64,000 bases of DNA from Saccharum officinarum (Eukaryota; Streptophyta; Magnoliopsida; Poales; Poaceae): assembly GCA_020631735.1 (NCBI GenBank), contig CM036159.1, forward strand, positions 24,299,816 through 24,363,815, read 5' to 3'. A program made the translations under genes and the position numbers. Positions 9,148 through 19,815 of this stretch are shown one piece after another; position 1 is the stretch's first letter; each line of letters begins with the position of its first letter. The notes beneath the pieces were generated by a model, which was not told the origin of the DNA, ran no database searches, and worked only from the letters and a program-made list of their open reading frames with translations.

Positions 9148-11707
9148 TCATGGTGCATGGTCAAGATTCAATAACCAACCATATGACCTTGATTCACACT
9201 TGCTTAAGTCCTCACTATTCTTGGAGTTGGTTAAGATCTCGCCTAGAGGTCCACCTTGAGGCATCTCCCAAGAGCTTGATATGCAATCCTGCTGCACTTG
9301 TGTCATGTTAGGTGTAAGGCAGGTAGATCGTGGACCGTCTGCAGAATAGAAAGTCGATGAAACTAGCATGGAATCAGAATATTTGTTCTTTTCTGACTCC
9401 GTCTTCTCATTCTGGGCTAGGCTGAAATTTTGAAGGACTGATTGGAGGGATTCAGCATCATGGTGCTGTGTGGAGGAAATGCTCTTGTGGCTAGGCTGGT
9501 TGCCACCCCAGGCTTTCAGTATTGTGTCTGAGTTTGACTCATTTTCCAGTGTGGGACCTAACTTATCTGGTTTGTTCTGCTGCTTCAGTTGAGAGAGCAG
9601 GGACAAGGTGGGCTGGCTATTCGTAGAATTAAGCAGCAAAGAGTTGTCCTCCGTCGGTTTGTTTGCTTTCTCTCTGCTCAACATTGTCCTGAAAATGTGT
9701 ACAAGGTTTTAGAAATGGGAATTATTATGACTGCTAAGTGGCAACTAAAATCAAAATAATCTTATATATAACCATAATAACATACTAACACTATTCCAGA
9801 ATGTAACATACTAACACTATTCCAAAATGTAAAACCCTGTTCGCTTATCTACTTTTCAGCCATAGAACAGTGTTTTCCTCTCACAACATTTCAGCATAAG
9901 CACCAATATAAGCCAAATTTCAGCATAAGCGAACAGGGTTTAACATCGTCGGTGCTCTTAATAGGATGCAAGTATTAAGTTGGGATTTTATTATTCAGAT
10001 ATGATGCTAAAACAGGGTGCCTCATATAAGGAGATGACTCTGGTGGAAGAATATAGTATTTACCTGTTTAAACTATCTGTCCAACAGCTGACAGTGCCTG
10101 GCTTGGAGTCATTAACTTTTGCCTTCTTCAAGCTACCTTGTGGCCCAGCACATGGCAATGAGCTAGCAGCAGCAGGCACCTCCTTGGTGGTCTTTTTGGG
10201 TTGGTTTTCCACAGGCTTTCTTGAACGGTGACGGTTTCTGTTGATGTGCCGCTCACAGTACTTGTGATCAGCCATTGCCTCCTTGGAGCATCGCCACTTC
10301 TTTCCATCTGTTCGTCGGCATCTTCCAGGCTCTGGGTCAGAGTCTGCATTTGTGTAGCCTTGATAGAGAGGCCTCCAGCTCACTGCATTAGAGAAGTTTG
10401 TCAAGCTCTGATTACATTTATATTCAAAGCAATACTGTGGTTATTCTTAATGGCATATGATTGTTTGGGTACAAAATGGTGGTAACATTTTGGTGTAAGA
10501 TCTTTGTAGTTCCATGGCATTCATACATTGAACTTAATGATTTGTATTTTCAAATGCTACAGAGCTGCCAACATTTTTATTTACCATGTAACGCTACAAA
10601 AGCATCCATTTGTGCAAAATAGTACTTCTCTTCTATCTTGGTTTATTGCAAGTGCTAGTAGTTTTGAAGTAGAGAACCTTAGTTTTCTGATTCAGAATAT
10701 GCATGCATACCTCTATTGGATGATCTGAAGCTCTTGCTGATTGAAATGAGCAGGCTGGAAGGTATGGGGGCCTTTGCATTGAGATACTTGTATATCAGAG
10801 CCTGGTGCTCCAGCTCCATCCACTGCGAGGGAGTAAATGGCCTCTTGGTCCTGGACAGCAGGAAAGCCTGCTCGCTTGGGCCTCCAAAATCCAAGCCTAG
10901 ATGATGGCGAAACAAGGAGAATATTTAGTCTGACCAAATCTGAAATGCTGAAGCAAAACAGCAACCTTATCTCCAGAGACGCGCATGGTGAAGGGAGCGC
11001 CAAGACAAAAGTGTAAAGGTAAAAAAGCAGATGAAATGTTTACGGGGCAGCCTTGGCCTTGGCCGGGGAGGGAGGGGCCCAGGCCCCAGGGAGAGCTCTC
11101 TAGCGTTGTGCAAATCCCTATGGCCGCTACGCTAGGCCCCTCCATGTAGCATAGCATTCATGAGAGCTCATCAAGTTCCATGAATGCTGCACCTCTGTTC
11201 TCCTCTTGACTTTTGCTTTTCTTTTTGAATATTATTACTACAATAGAGAAACACTACTACTGCGCTGTCTATCATGTTTTTTTTTTTTTGCAGAGAACAT
11301 ATCCATCCAAGAACATGCAGAATGGCATCTTGGTTCTACTTCTACTTTCTACAGTGCGTATGGAAGGAGGAATGAATGGGCACGACATCTTGGTCCTACA
11401 GTGTGTATGAAAGGAAGGAGAATGAACGGGCATTCCCAGGGAAGAATGTGTTGTTGAGGACTGAGGCGGCATCCAAACCTGAGGGCAATGTGTGAGCCGC
11501 CTTGGAGAACCTGAGCATCTTCTGTTCGTCGAGGAAGGGGGAGGGGTAGGGGCCAGCTGCTGCCTGGGTGAGGGCTGCTCGCTTGAGAAGACCCAGGTCG
11601 CCGCTGCCCCTGGGCGATGGCGCGGTGATGGCGATGCCTTGCTGCAGCCCCATCACATCCCCGACTCCGAGCTCCATGCCCGCAGCAGCACAAAACTCAG
11701 CACTCAT
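9148..11707 (-). CDS. GRF: GROWTH-REGULATING FACTOR transcription factor, copy A
   Basis: Exons (minus): 11479-11707, 10711-10896, 10064-10382, 9148-9688. All junctions are GT-AG with matching phases, giving 1275 nt and 424 aa. Exon 1 starts [17 protein letters not shown] and joins exon 2 in LPSG-LDFGG. Exon 2 carries the QLQ domain ([20 protein letters not shown]), which in this family binds GIF co-activators. Exon 3 carries the WRC domain, with a C-X9-C-X10-C-X2-H zinc motif ([11 protein letters not shown], then KYCERH) and a basic RNRHRSRKP tail for DNA binding and nuclear import. Exon 4 holds the Gln/Ser-rich activation part and the GGPLGEIL motif near the C-terminus. A miR396 site lies in exon 3. 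GRFs promote cell proliferation in leaves and meristems. Which numbered GRF this is cannot be settled from sequence alone. Confidence 0.93.
9777..9830. repeat. 27-bp tandem duplication in GRF intron 3
   Basis: AACATACTAACACTATTCCA followed by A/GAATGT occurs twice in tandem. It is also present in copy B at about 20445-20498. Confidence 0.75.
9832..9941. mobile_element. Short palindromic MITE in GRF intron 3 (copy A)
   Basis: The terminal inverted repeats CCCTGTTCGCTTAT (9835-9848) and ATAAGCGAACAGGG (9925-9938) are exact. This is the roughly 110-bp hAT-like family with the internal word TTCAGC; relatives lie near 23388, 46840 and 52165. Copy B is at 20500-20609. Confidence 0.75.
10207..10227 (-). 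promoter_or_regulatory. miR396 target site in GRF mRNA (copy A)
   Basis: On the minus strand exon 3 reads CGTTCAAGAAAGCCTGTGGA just after the WRC zinc motif, the conserved place and sequence of the miR396 site in plant GRF genes. It implies post-transcriptional restriction of GRF by miR396. Confidence 0.92.
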
Positions 11708-11877
11708 TTGGGGAGAAGAAGAAGAGGCTGCTGATGAGAGAGTGGATGCTGGTGTGCATTGTTGGGGACAGGCTGGTTGGTTTTGAGGAGAGAGGGAGAG
11801 GGAGAGAGAAGGTGGGTGTGCTTTTCGGGTGGGAGGCAGGGTGTGTGTGGTGGCTCTTTGGGGACTTAGGGGGGTGG

Positions 11878-11888
11878 CCCTTAAATAG
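11878..11888 (-). promoter_or_regulatory. TATA box of GRF (copy A)
   Basis: The minus strand reads CTATTTAAGGG about 170 bases upstream of the GRF start codon, followed by a CT-rich leader typical of plant 5' UTRs. No transcript evidence. Confidence 0.6.
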
Positions 11889-11934
11889 CACCAGTCCTTT
11901 CATCCATTCCTTTGGCTTTGGATGAGTTTTGAGC

Positions 11935-12034
11935 NNNNNNNNNNNNNNNNNNNNNNNNNNNNNNNNNNNNNNNNNNNNNNNNNNNNNNNNNNNNNNNNNN
12001 NNNNNNNNNNNNNNNNNNNNNNNNNNNNNNNNNN
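11935..12034. other. Assembly gap (100 N)
   Basis: Exactly 100 unknown bases, the usual placeholder for a gap of unknown size. The sequence left of it is the GRF promoter of copy A. The sequence right of it restarts within the MULE at the base equivalent to 1349. The two sides are therefore not continuous copies of one locus. Confidence 0.99.
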
Positions 12035-12704
12035 TGAGAAACATTAGGTTGAGATGAAGAAAGCAAAGCCTACTACAACTGATTACCTAAGACTTTTCCA
12101 CCAAGGTTAGCTCAATTTCACTTTTTGTATTTACATTCCAACTCATGGTGTCTCATCCTAGTACTTTCAATATTACTGTAGTCAAAACTTGGAACCTGAA
12201 CCTACGGCCAGTAAGAAGAGAAAGGGTGCTGACTCCAATTCTGGACCAGTAGGAAGGTAATTAATAAAAACTTGAATAAATATTCTACTAATAGAAAGCT
12301 AATGGTGACTTCTAAGTGCCAAACTCTCTTATTTTTTAGTGTAAGCTTGGAGATTACAAGTAGGAAAAAAGGAAAGCGGGGTTCCTCTAACTCTGGAGCA
12401 TCAAAAAGGTAGCCTATACTAAATCTGAATTTATTTTGCATGATCAGTTTTTCGATTTGATCTCAAATAAATTTTGCATACACATGAACATGCACAGGTC
12501 CAGAAGTCGTTCAAATCAACCTGAACCACTTTCAATTGAGCTTCCTACGTCCAAAGATAAACCAGCAGCTGTTGTCAAGTTAAAGAGCAAAAGGAGGAAG
12601 AAAGATGTAGATAAAAACGCTACAAAAAAATCTTTTGTCGTAACTTGATAGCCCTGCGATGGGCACAAGGAGCAAAAGACTTCAGCCAAGTAATGTTGCA
12701 TTGA
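12035..12704 (+). pseudogene. MULE transposase 3' part (copy B)
   Basis: Matches 1349-2021 nearly base for base, starting at the same EKH-stop and running through the same three basic C-terminal exons. Single-base differences include one fewer A in the poly-A run near 12625. Everything upstream is lost in the gap. Confidence 0.8.
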
Positions 12705-13166
12705 GCACAAGAAGCAAAAGAACGCTGAGTTTGTGATTCTTGTATGAGAAAATTACCTAAATGTGTATTGAGTTAGAGATGTCTATGAGTCATGTAATGG
12801 ATGCAAACCTGTGAAAATGTTTTTGTGCATATGAACCTGTATGTTCCTCTTATTGTGATCATGGATGCTCCTAAATATTCCATTTATCTTGAACTTGTGA
12901 GTTTTCCTAAATAAATATGTTATTGTCATTCTGTATGTCATCTTTTAAAATTGGATATTGTTGGGACCTATTTATTGTTGTCAATCATGTATCTTTTTTT
13001 TACAATTGTTGACAACAAAAAATGACCATTTTTTGAAGTTATCAAAATGCGAAACGGACTTCACTATTGCGTTCCTCTCATCCCTATGGTAAAAAAACAT
13101 ATATGGAACATCTAATTCGGAGTTCGAATGAGGGAGTAAATTGTCCTTTACCTTTGTGCGGAAATA

Positions 13167-13263
13167 AGAACTTCTGACCCCTACCAGAACTTCTAAGTTT
13201 GGCGCATAGGAGTTCTGGCTCTGCATGAACATCAGAACTTCTGACCCTCTAACAGAACTTCTG
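13167..13263. repeat. Cluster of AGAACTTCT palindromic motifs (copy B)
   Basis: Same motif set and spacing as at 2484-2580. Confidence 0.6.
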
Positions 13264-13785
13264 ATTTCCGCAGTCCGAACTGGTAAAAAATCTCAAGGGG
13301 TAAAACAGACTTTTCACATAGGACTTAACATGGTTAGCAACCAAAATTGACGGAAATGTCAAATAGGAAAGAAAAACTAGAGTTGAGGATATATAGGAAA
13401 GATTTTCACTTTCGGTGTCAAATAGAAAAGAAGCATTATTTTCAGAACCAAATAGAAAACTTTCTCAAAATAGATCTCCAAAACCAAGATTTAGAGGCTC
13501 TCTAAAAAGGAATAGCTCTCCAAATACTAAAACACCGTAGCAGCCTCTTTGTATTGGTGCTGTTCATGAACAGACGTGGCCCGTTGCGTGGCCCATGATC
13601 CCGTACGCCATCACCTACTCGCCGGCCAAGAGGGCCGCAGGGTCTTCACAGAATCACAACAGCCGGCAAAGGAGGGCTCCAGTCGACCTTGGCGTGCCGC
13701 AGCTCGCCGAAGGTGCAGACGACGAACCGGCCCAACGACTGCTCTACCGCGACCAACGGCAGCTACCTGTATGAGGTCCTGTATG

Positions 13786-14410
13786 CAGGGGCGGATCCAC
13801 CAGTATGGCGAGGTCTGGCCCCCTCCGGTGAGCCCCCTACCCCCGGAGTCCCAGGCCTGGGAGCCATGGACGGCCGGTTGTTCTCTGTTTTTTTGCGAGC
13901 GTAGAGCGACCAAAGAAGAAGATGAGTCGAACCGCTAAAGAGGTATCATCATTGGGCCTATTGGGCTGCATCCGCGTGATGAAAATCCAGGTGCCCAGGC
14001 CCAGGCGGACCGTGAATAGACTCAACCTTGATTCAGTTCCGTCCCCGTCTGCCTGTGAACCGTGACTGTCCGAGTTCCTCCTTTTTCCTGGTTCTTGCTT
14101 GTAATTGTAGCCTAGTAATTAGCTGATGTTTTAAACTTTGATTTACACTATTCTTTGAGTGTTAGTTGTAGGCTTCAAGAGATATTTTGGCACGGTTTCA
14201 GGTCGAAGTACCAGTTATGTTTTAGGTTATGATTATGAATAATTATTAATGATAATTAGAACATTATTTATGAGATTGTGACACGATTTATAAGTATATC
14301 GATATTTTTGCCACATTTTTACCTCTTATCTTATGTGCAATTACTTTGTTATATAAATTAGTAGTACAAAAGTTCGCCATAGGTGAATTTTTGTCCTGGA
14401 TCCGCCACTG
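13786..14410. mobile_element. Non-autonomous hAT element (copy B)
   Basis: Same CAGGGGCGGATCC and GGATCCGCCACTG termini as copy A. The right target duplication is CCTGTACG (14411-14418) and the left has mutated to CCTGTATG (13778-13785). It is 625 bp long, with about 13 bp missing near 13820 relative to copy A. Confidence 0.87.
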
Positions 14411-15128
14411 CCTGTACGTCTCCACCAAGGCACCAACACATCATGCATATATATGGGGGTGGGTCATCCACAGAGTGAAACGTAATCGATCCAGCGATCC
14501 ATATGATTAGCGGGGGAGCACCGGATGCTCCATTTGTATTAGCAGCTGACCCAATGGGCCCCTATGGTTATTATGGATAGATCCAAAATTTGCTAGCACA
14601 CCAGCCATGGCCAGGCCTCCCTCATGGTTGGGTGCAGCTGTGCAGACAGCTCGATCAGCCATCGCCCTTGACGCACAGGCAGAACGGCACGAGTGGTCTG
14701 ATCCATCGTCCCTCTGCTGTGTCATGGGTTGCACTAGGGCCCATTTGATTCACTTTTGTGGATCGGTTCGACAAACCACTGGATCAATCCGCTCCACGCC
14801 CATCTTGTTCATGCAGGATGTGCTCCGCCTCACCAGGGAGCGCTCGGGTCCCGGCGCGCCGCCGCCACGGAAGCCCGACAGGTACCTGTCGTGTTTGGCC
14901 GTTCGGGTGCGGGAATGGGCGATTGAGCACGCGGGATAGGCCGAAAGCGTGCAGGAGAGGCTGCTGCCGCGGGGTTCACGGGGACTTGGCGAGCAAGGCC
15001 TACTCGGTTTCTATGATGAGCGAAAAAGGAGGAATAGCCTGCAGCTATTTTTAGAGAGCGGAGAGTCTGAGGCTTATTTTACACAAAATTCTCCAAATTA
15101 GAATACCTAACAAAAAAAAAGAGTCTCT

Positions 15129-15260
15129 CTAAGCGGTACAAATTCCAGATCAGAAAACCCAGCAATGAGGAAGTTTAACTCGTGGGCTTGTTGGGCCGTA
15201 TGTCTAAGCAGTACAAATTCCAGATCAGAAAGCCCAGCAAAAATTAGGTAGGGTTCCCAG
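15129..15260 (+). promoter_or_regulatory. Site II / telo-box-like promoter (copy B)
   Basis: Same direct repeats, TGGGCT/TGGGCC pair and TAGGGTT as copy A. I see no differences in the motifs. Confidence 0.6.
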
Positions 15261-16635
15261 TTCCTTCTAGAATCTTCTCACTGGCACTCGACCTCTACAA
15301 GAGGTCTTCTCACGGGTACACCATGCCGCATCCTGCAATCCTCGCTAGCTAGAGGTGGAGATCCGGCTCCGCTCTGTCCTGCGAGCGCGAGGAGCGCGGC
15401 GCTCCTTTCCCGCGCGCGCCGAAGGCCGTCTTCATCCGTCTCCCTCGCGGCCCGCCGACTGCCGCGTTCCCGCTCCGCCCGTCGCATACCGCCATCTCTG
15501 TAGGGACGCAATGTCGGCGCACCCCCGTGAAGCGATTCCGCCGCCCATGACCCGGGGAGAACCCAATCGCGGCGCCGGCAAGTCGGTCCCTATCCCCAGG
15601 CGCTCGGCGGCGGATCCTTTCCGTTGCAGACAGCAGATCCTAGTAGCATAAGTTGCTCCGGATGCGATGTCCCAAGAAGGCGGTGACGATGAGTTCCCCT
15701 CACCTACGTGCTACGGGAGCCACCCTGCTGCGTTGGTCTCCTCCGGTAAGTTTCCTGTGTCTGCGTGTTTGACATTCAGCTACATCATTGTAGACGATGA
15801 TGGTGCATTTGAGTTGGAAATGGCTTCGCTGAAGTTTAGTATGTACTGGCGAGTGCTTCTGTGCTTGCAACTGATTACTTCCACGTTTGTGTTACGTACT
15901 AATTAGCATCCGTATGAGGTTGTGTCACTAATATGTTACAGAATAGGGTAGGTCAGGGCAATGCAATTTTTTATGTAATCAGAAAGGGCAGGGAAAGTGT
16001 TGTGCAAGCATCATGATCCGTACTTAATAAATGGTTCTAGCAAAACTAAACATGTCAGGGTTCAGGGGTGTAGTGATCTTGCAATATTTCTGCTGCCTTT
16101 ACAATATCTTACATGTTCTGTTCTTGTCATGCTCATTGTGGCAATGCAAATTTAGTTGATTAAGATAACTCAAGGTTATGAGGAAATCTGGTATTTTCCC
16201 AGAACAACTTTCTCCAACTTCCAGTGGCTAGTAGGGTTATGTTATTTTCAGTTCCCTTTGTCAGACAATGAGCAATACTACTGCCTATGTAGTAATGTTG
16301 GCATGTACTACTACCTATTAGCATAGATTACTTTACTAATTCTGAATTTGATTAACTTGACATTATGTAATGTTCTCACAGTCGCACAGCTGCCTATTAC
16401 CTACCTGTTGCCAATCTGAGTGTGTCATGTTGTCTTCATTTTATTGCCCCTTTACCCTGGGGTTTTCCCCATTCTTATGTTGCTTCTGAAAAATGAATGA
16501 TGAATTGCATTTTAGCTTATGTTTCGGCACTGGTCATGCTACCACTAGGAGGATACTGAGTTATTCCGCTACAAATTGTTATGTTCAAACGCTGAAAAAT
16601 CTGGTTTAATCAATGGCACTTGAAGCCTCCTTCCT

Positions 16636-16682
16636 AGCTGGCAGCCAATTTTCCTGGTCGGCTGCCAGCTGTAGCTGGCAGC
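16636..16682. repeat. Perfect 11-bp hairpin in host intron (copy B)
   Basis: Same hairpin as at 5968-6014. Confidence 0.7.
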
Positions 16683-17439
16683 TGCCACAGCTGCCTCCCT
16701 GCATCCTGTCCGGACTGGGCGGCTGGATGCTGCTGGCCTTGGCTGGCTTGACGACTGCTCTGTGGCCAGCGCATGGGTGGTACAACGGGAAATGGCTCTG
16801 AACCTTGCAATCTGATGAAGTCAGGAGAAACTCGATGAAAATAACTAATGACATGGCTGTTTCAAAAAATGGTATTTTGGGTAGCTGCTGTGGTACAGTT
16901 GTATTTTGGGGGTCAATTTTTTTTTTTTGGAGAGTTGTTTTTTATCCAAATTTTATGGATGCTCTTTGAGTTTCTCTTATTTCGACCCCAAAACACATGC
17001 ACGTTGACATAATCTGTCCCAACGCCCTCCTCTTTGCTCTCAGTTTGTCATCGCAGCCTATCGATTTGGATAGATATTTGGCCTTTGCCTTCTCTAGATT
17101 GCTGAGATCGAGAGTTTGCTCTTCCTGAGTTTGTCGTGTTGATCACACTTTCTTTTCTTGCTTGAATTTTTGCTCCACCTATTTATTAATGGGAGGTTGG
17201 TCATTTATGAGGAGCTGTGGTTTCTAGATTTGATGGCCATGGCGTCCTTCTTCCAGCCGCTCCCAGATCAATCTGGGGCTCTAATAGCCGCAGCCCGAAT
17301 AAACGATGGGCTTCTGGTTACGCACCCTTGCACATCAATTTGATTGCTGCAGCTCTATGTTGTAGCCATTTTTTTCTCTTCAATCAATGTTAGTTGGGAC
17401 CTGGTGATGAGTAGATCTGCATCTGCTGCTGCTGCTGCT

Positions 17440-17542
17440 GCATGGCAGTGATGACAAAAAGGTTATTTGGTTGATTATGATTCTTAATGCCATTTAAGGA
17501 TCAAGTCGTGATGACCTTATTTGTGCGTGTCTGAGCCAATGC
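17440..17542 (+). ncRNA. Box C/D snoRNA candidate 1 (copy B)
   Basis: Box C GTGATGA, internal GTGATGA and box D CTGA, with the same closing stem as copy A. I see no differences within the candidate. Confidence 0.68.
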
Positions 17543-17830
17543 AATGCAGAGTCCATGTTTACCAACCTTTCTGCTGATCTTTTCATCCTCGATTTTTATT
17601 CCTGCTGTTACTTCCTGGCAGAGGTGGTCTCGTGTCTGATCCTTTTGTGTTCTTGAAACTTTTGCTCTACTAAGGATTTTGCACTATTGTTTATTTGATT
17701 TTGGTCGTGGGATGATCAGGGTGCAAATATCCTTTTATCTGCAGTTGACAGGATAAATGACAAAGGGATATATTTCATCTTGTATTTATGTGTGTCGATT
17801 GGATTTCTTAGTGTCTTTGGCTCATCTGGC

Positions 17831-17926
17831 ACGGCTGGGATGACGAAAACATACATTTCTCGATCCTGATACTTGATTTTTTTCAAGGACCAAACTTTGA
17901 TGACCTTTATGCGTGTCTGAGCCAAT
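17831..17926 (+). ncRNA. Box C/D snoRNA candidate 2 (copy B)
   Basis: Same boxes and guides as copy A (7163-7258). Confidence 0.68.
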
Positions 17927-17990
17927 GCAGATGAGTATGTTTTCCTTATTTATTGTTACAAGGTTATGGCCTTTTCGTGCATCTGGGTTA

Positions 17991-18364
17991 GGCCTGGTTT
18001 AGTTCCAAAAAAAATTTGGGTTCACCTATCACATCGAATGTTTGGACACATGCATGGAGTACTAAATGTAGAGGAAAAAAAAACCTAATTGCACAGTTTG
18101 GTTGGAAAACACGAGACAAATCTTTTAAGGCTAATTAGGCCATGATTAGCCTTAAGTGCTACAGTAACCCCATGTGCTAATGATGGATTAATTAGGCTTA
18201 ATAAATTCGCCTCGCAGTTTCTAGGCGAGCTATGTAATTAGTTTTTTTATTAGTATCCGAAAACTGCTTCTGATATCCCATAAAACATCTGATGTGACAC
18301 CTAAAAATTTTATTTTCGTGAACTAAACACCTAAAAATTTTATTTTCGTGAACTAAACACAGCC
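17991..18364. mobile_element. Tourist-like MITE between snoRNAs 2 and 3 (copy B)
   Basis: Same GGCCTGGTTTAG/CTAAACACAGCC ends, TTA duplication and internal 30-bp duplication as copy A. The insertion therefore predates the split of the two copies. Confidence 0.85.
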
Positions 18365-18372
18365 TTATTTAG

Positions 18373-18471
18373 GGTGGCTGTGATGACAAAAATGTTCGAT
18401 TCTCGATGCTGAGACTTGATTTATTCAAGGACCATGTTTTGATGAGCTCTGTGCGTGTCTGAGCCATCACC
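18373..18471 (+). ncRNA. Box C/D snoRNA candidate 3 (copy B)
   Basis: Same boxes, stem and guides as copy A (7705-7803). Confidence 0.75.
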
Positions 18472-18898
18472 TTCCTTCTTTGCTTGAAAACTGAACCTTT
18501 TTTGTTGCCCACGGTATATTTGAGTTCTCTTTGCCTGAAGTGAATGTTATTGGCGGCTTGTCTACTGTGATATTTGGAGATTTTGCAGATTGGAACGGGT
18601 TGCTCTGGTCCAAACCATGACACTAACTGTGTTGTGGCGATAGAGATAATAATCACTTTTTCCTGGATGAGATATCAGTATCACCTATCTTTATTCTTCG
18701 CACGAAAAGTATGTCCTTTTTCTGTCGTCCCTGGCTTATTTGAGTTTTGTTTAGCTCAGTTTTGCTTTCTTTATTCACTTATGGTGACAATACTCTCCAA
18801 AATGATGCTAGTGGTTACTTGTCTGTTGTGATTTTTGGCTAGTTCTCAAGTTGGATAGATTGCTCTGCACTGCTTCAGTCTTTTGCGTTCTCAGATGT

Positions 18899-19815
18899 TA
18901 ATATGTCATCATAGTTGTTCTGGATGATCATCCGTATGAGCAGTCATAGATCCTTTTCTTGCATCGAACTGTCATACATGAACTTGGATTCTTTTGTGGC
19001 CATCGAATTGTCATACATGAACTTGGGTTCTTTTGTGGCCACCTGGCTGCTGTCCTATCCAGGCCATGGTTCGAATTATCATACATGAATCCCATATATC
19101 GGTGTAGCCGTTGAGCAGGAATTATGTTTGGAACCCTGGCAGGATTGTTTTTGGAAATGCACTCTAAAAGTTCTCAAATATATGAAATGAATAACTGTGT
19201 GATTGCAGTAGTTAGTTTTGTGACTTATCAAAGGGTTTCCTACAAATGGTACTCAGTTATTCCTGTCAACTCTAACCCTACGTTGCAGCCATTGTGAAGG
19301 TCAAATGACAGTTACGTGTTTATCTTCATGCGTTTAATCTATATTTCAGTAGTCCATGAGAAAAATATAATTAAGGGTGTGTCTGGGGTGTAATCAGGGT
19401 TTCGAAACTCTTATTTAATTTAATATTATGATGATGCAGCTCTCCTGCATGTCCGGAAAAAAGTGTGAGAAAAATTTGCATGGCTAAAGTAGTTCCTTGG
19501 AACCTTGCTTACTAGAGCTGGTTTTTCAAACAGTTTTCTGTTGATCAAAATGGATCTCTGAAGTTCCTGTTGAAAGTTAGACATGAAACATCTAGCAAGC
19601 AAGATATCATCTGACGCAAACTAGAATTTGTTTAAGATACAGCCAGATTCAGAAGAACTGATAATTCAACTAGCTAAATGCTACAAAACAGAAATACAAA
19701 TGTAGATAGCGAGCATGCATGGGGCAAACAATGTGGTCATTTGAACCTTCTTTTTCTGACCATTGTTTGCTTCCATGGTGAGACATCTATGTCAAGCTCT
19801 CCATGGATTGAGGAA
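18899..19815. other. No gene seen
   Basis: Copy-B equivalent of 8231-9147; AT-rich and non-coding. Confidence 0.6.

Larger units (their letters stand above)
15261..18898 (+). ncRNA. Putative snoRNA host transcript (copy B)
   Basis: Same first exon and donor (CTCCTCCG|GTAAGT near 15736) and the same three intronic snoRNA candidates as copy A. Ends are approximate and the non-coding status is inferred. Confidence 0.45.

Noticed and set aside
11349..11693. Continuation of GRF exon 1 past 11479
   Set aside because: The donor TCAG|GTTTGG gives the correct phase to exon 2, while the longer frame runs into unlike sequence and differs in frame between copies A and B.
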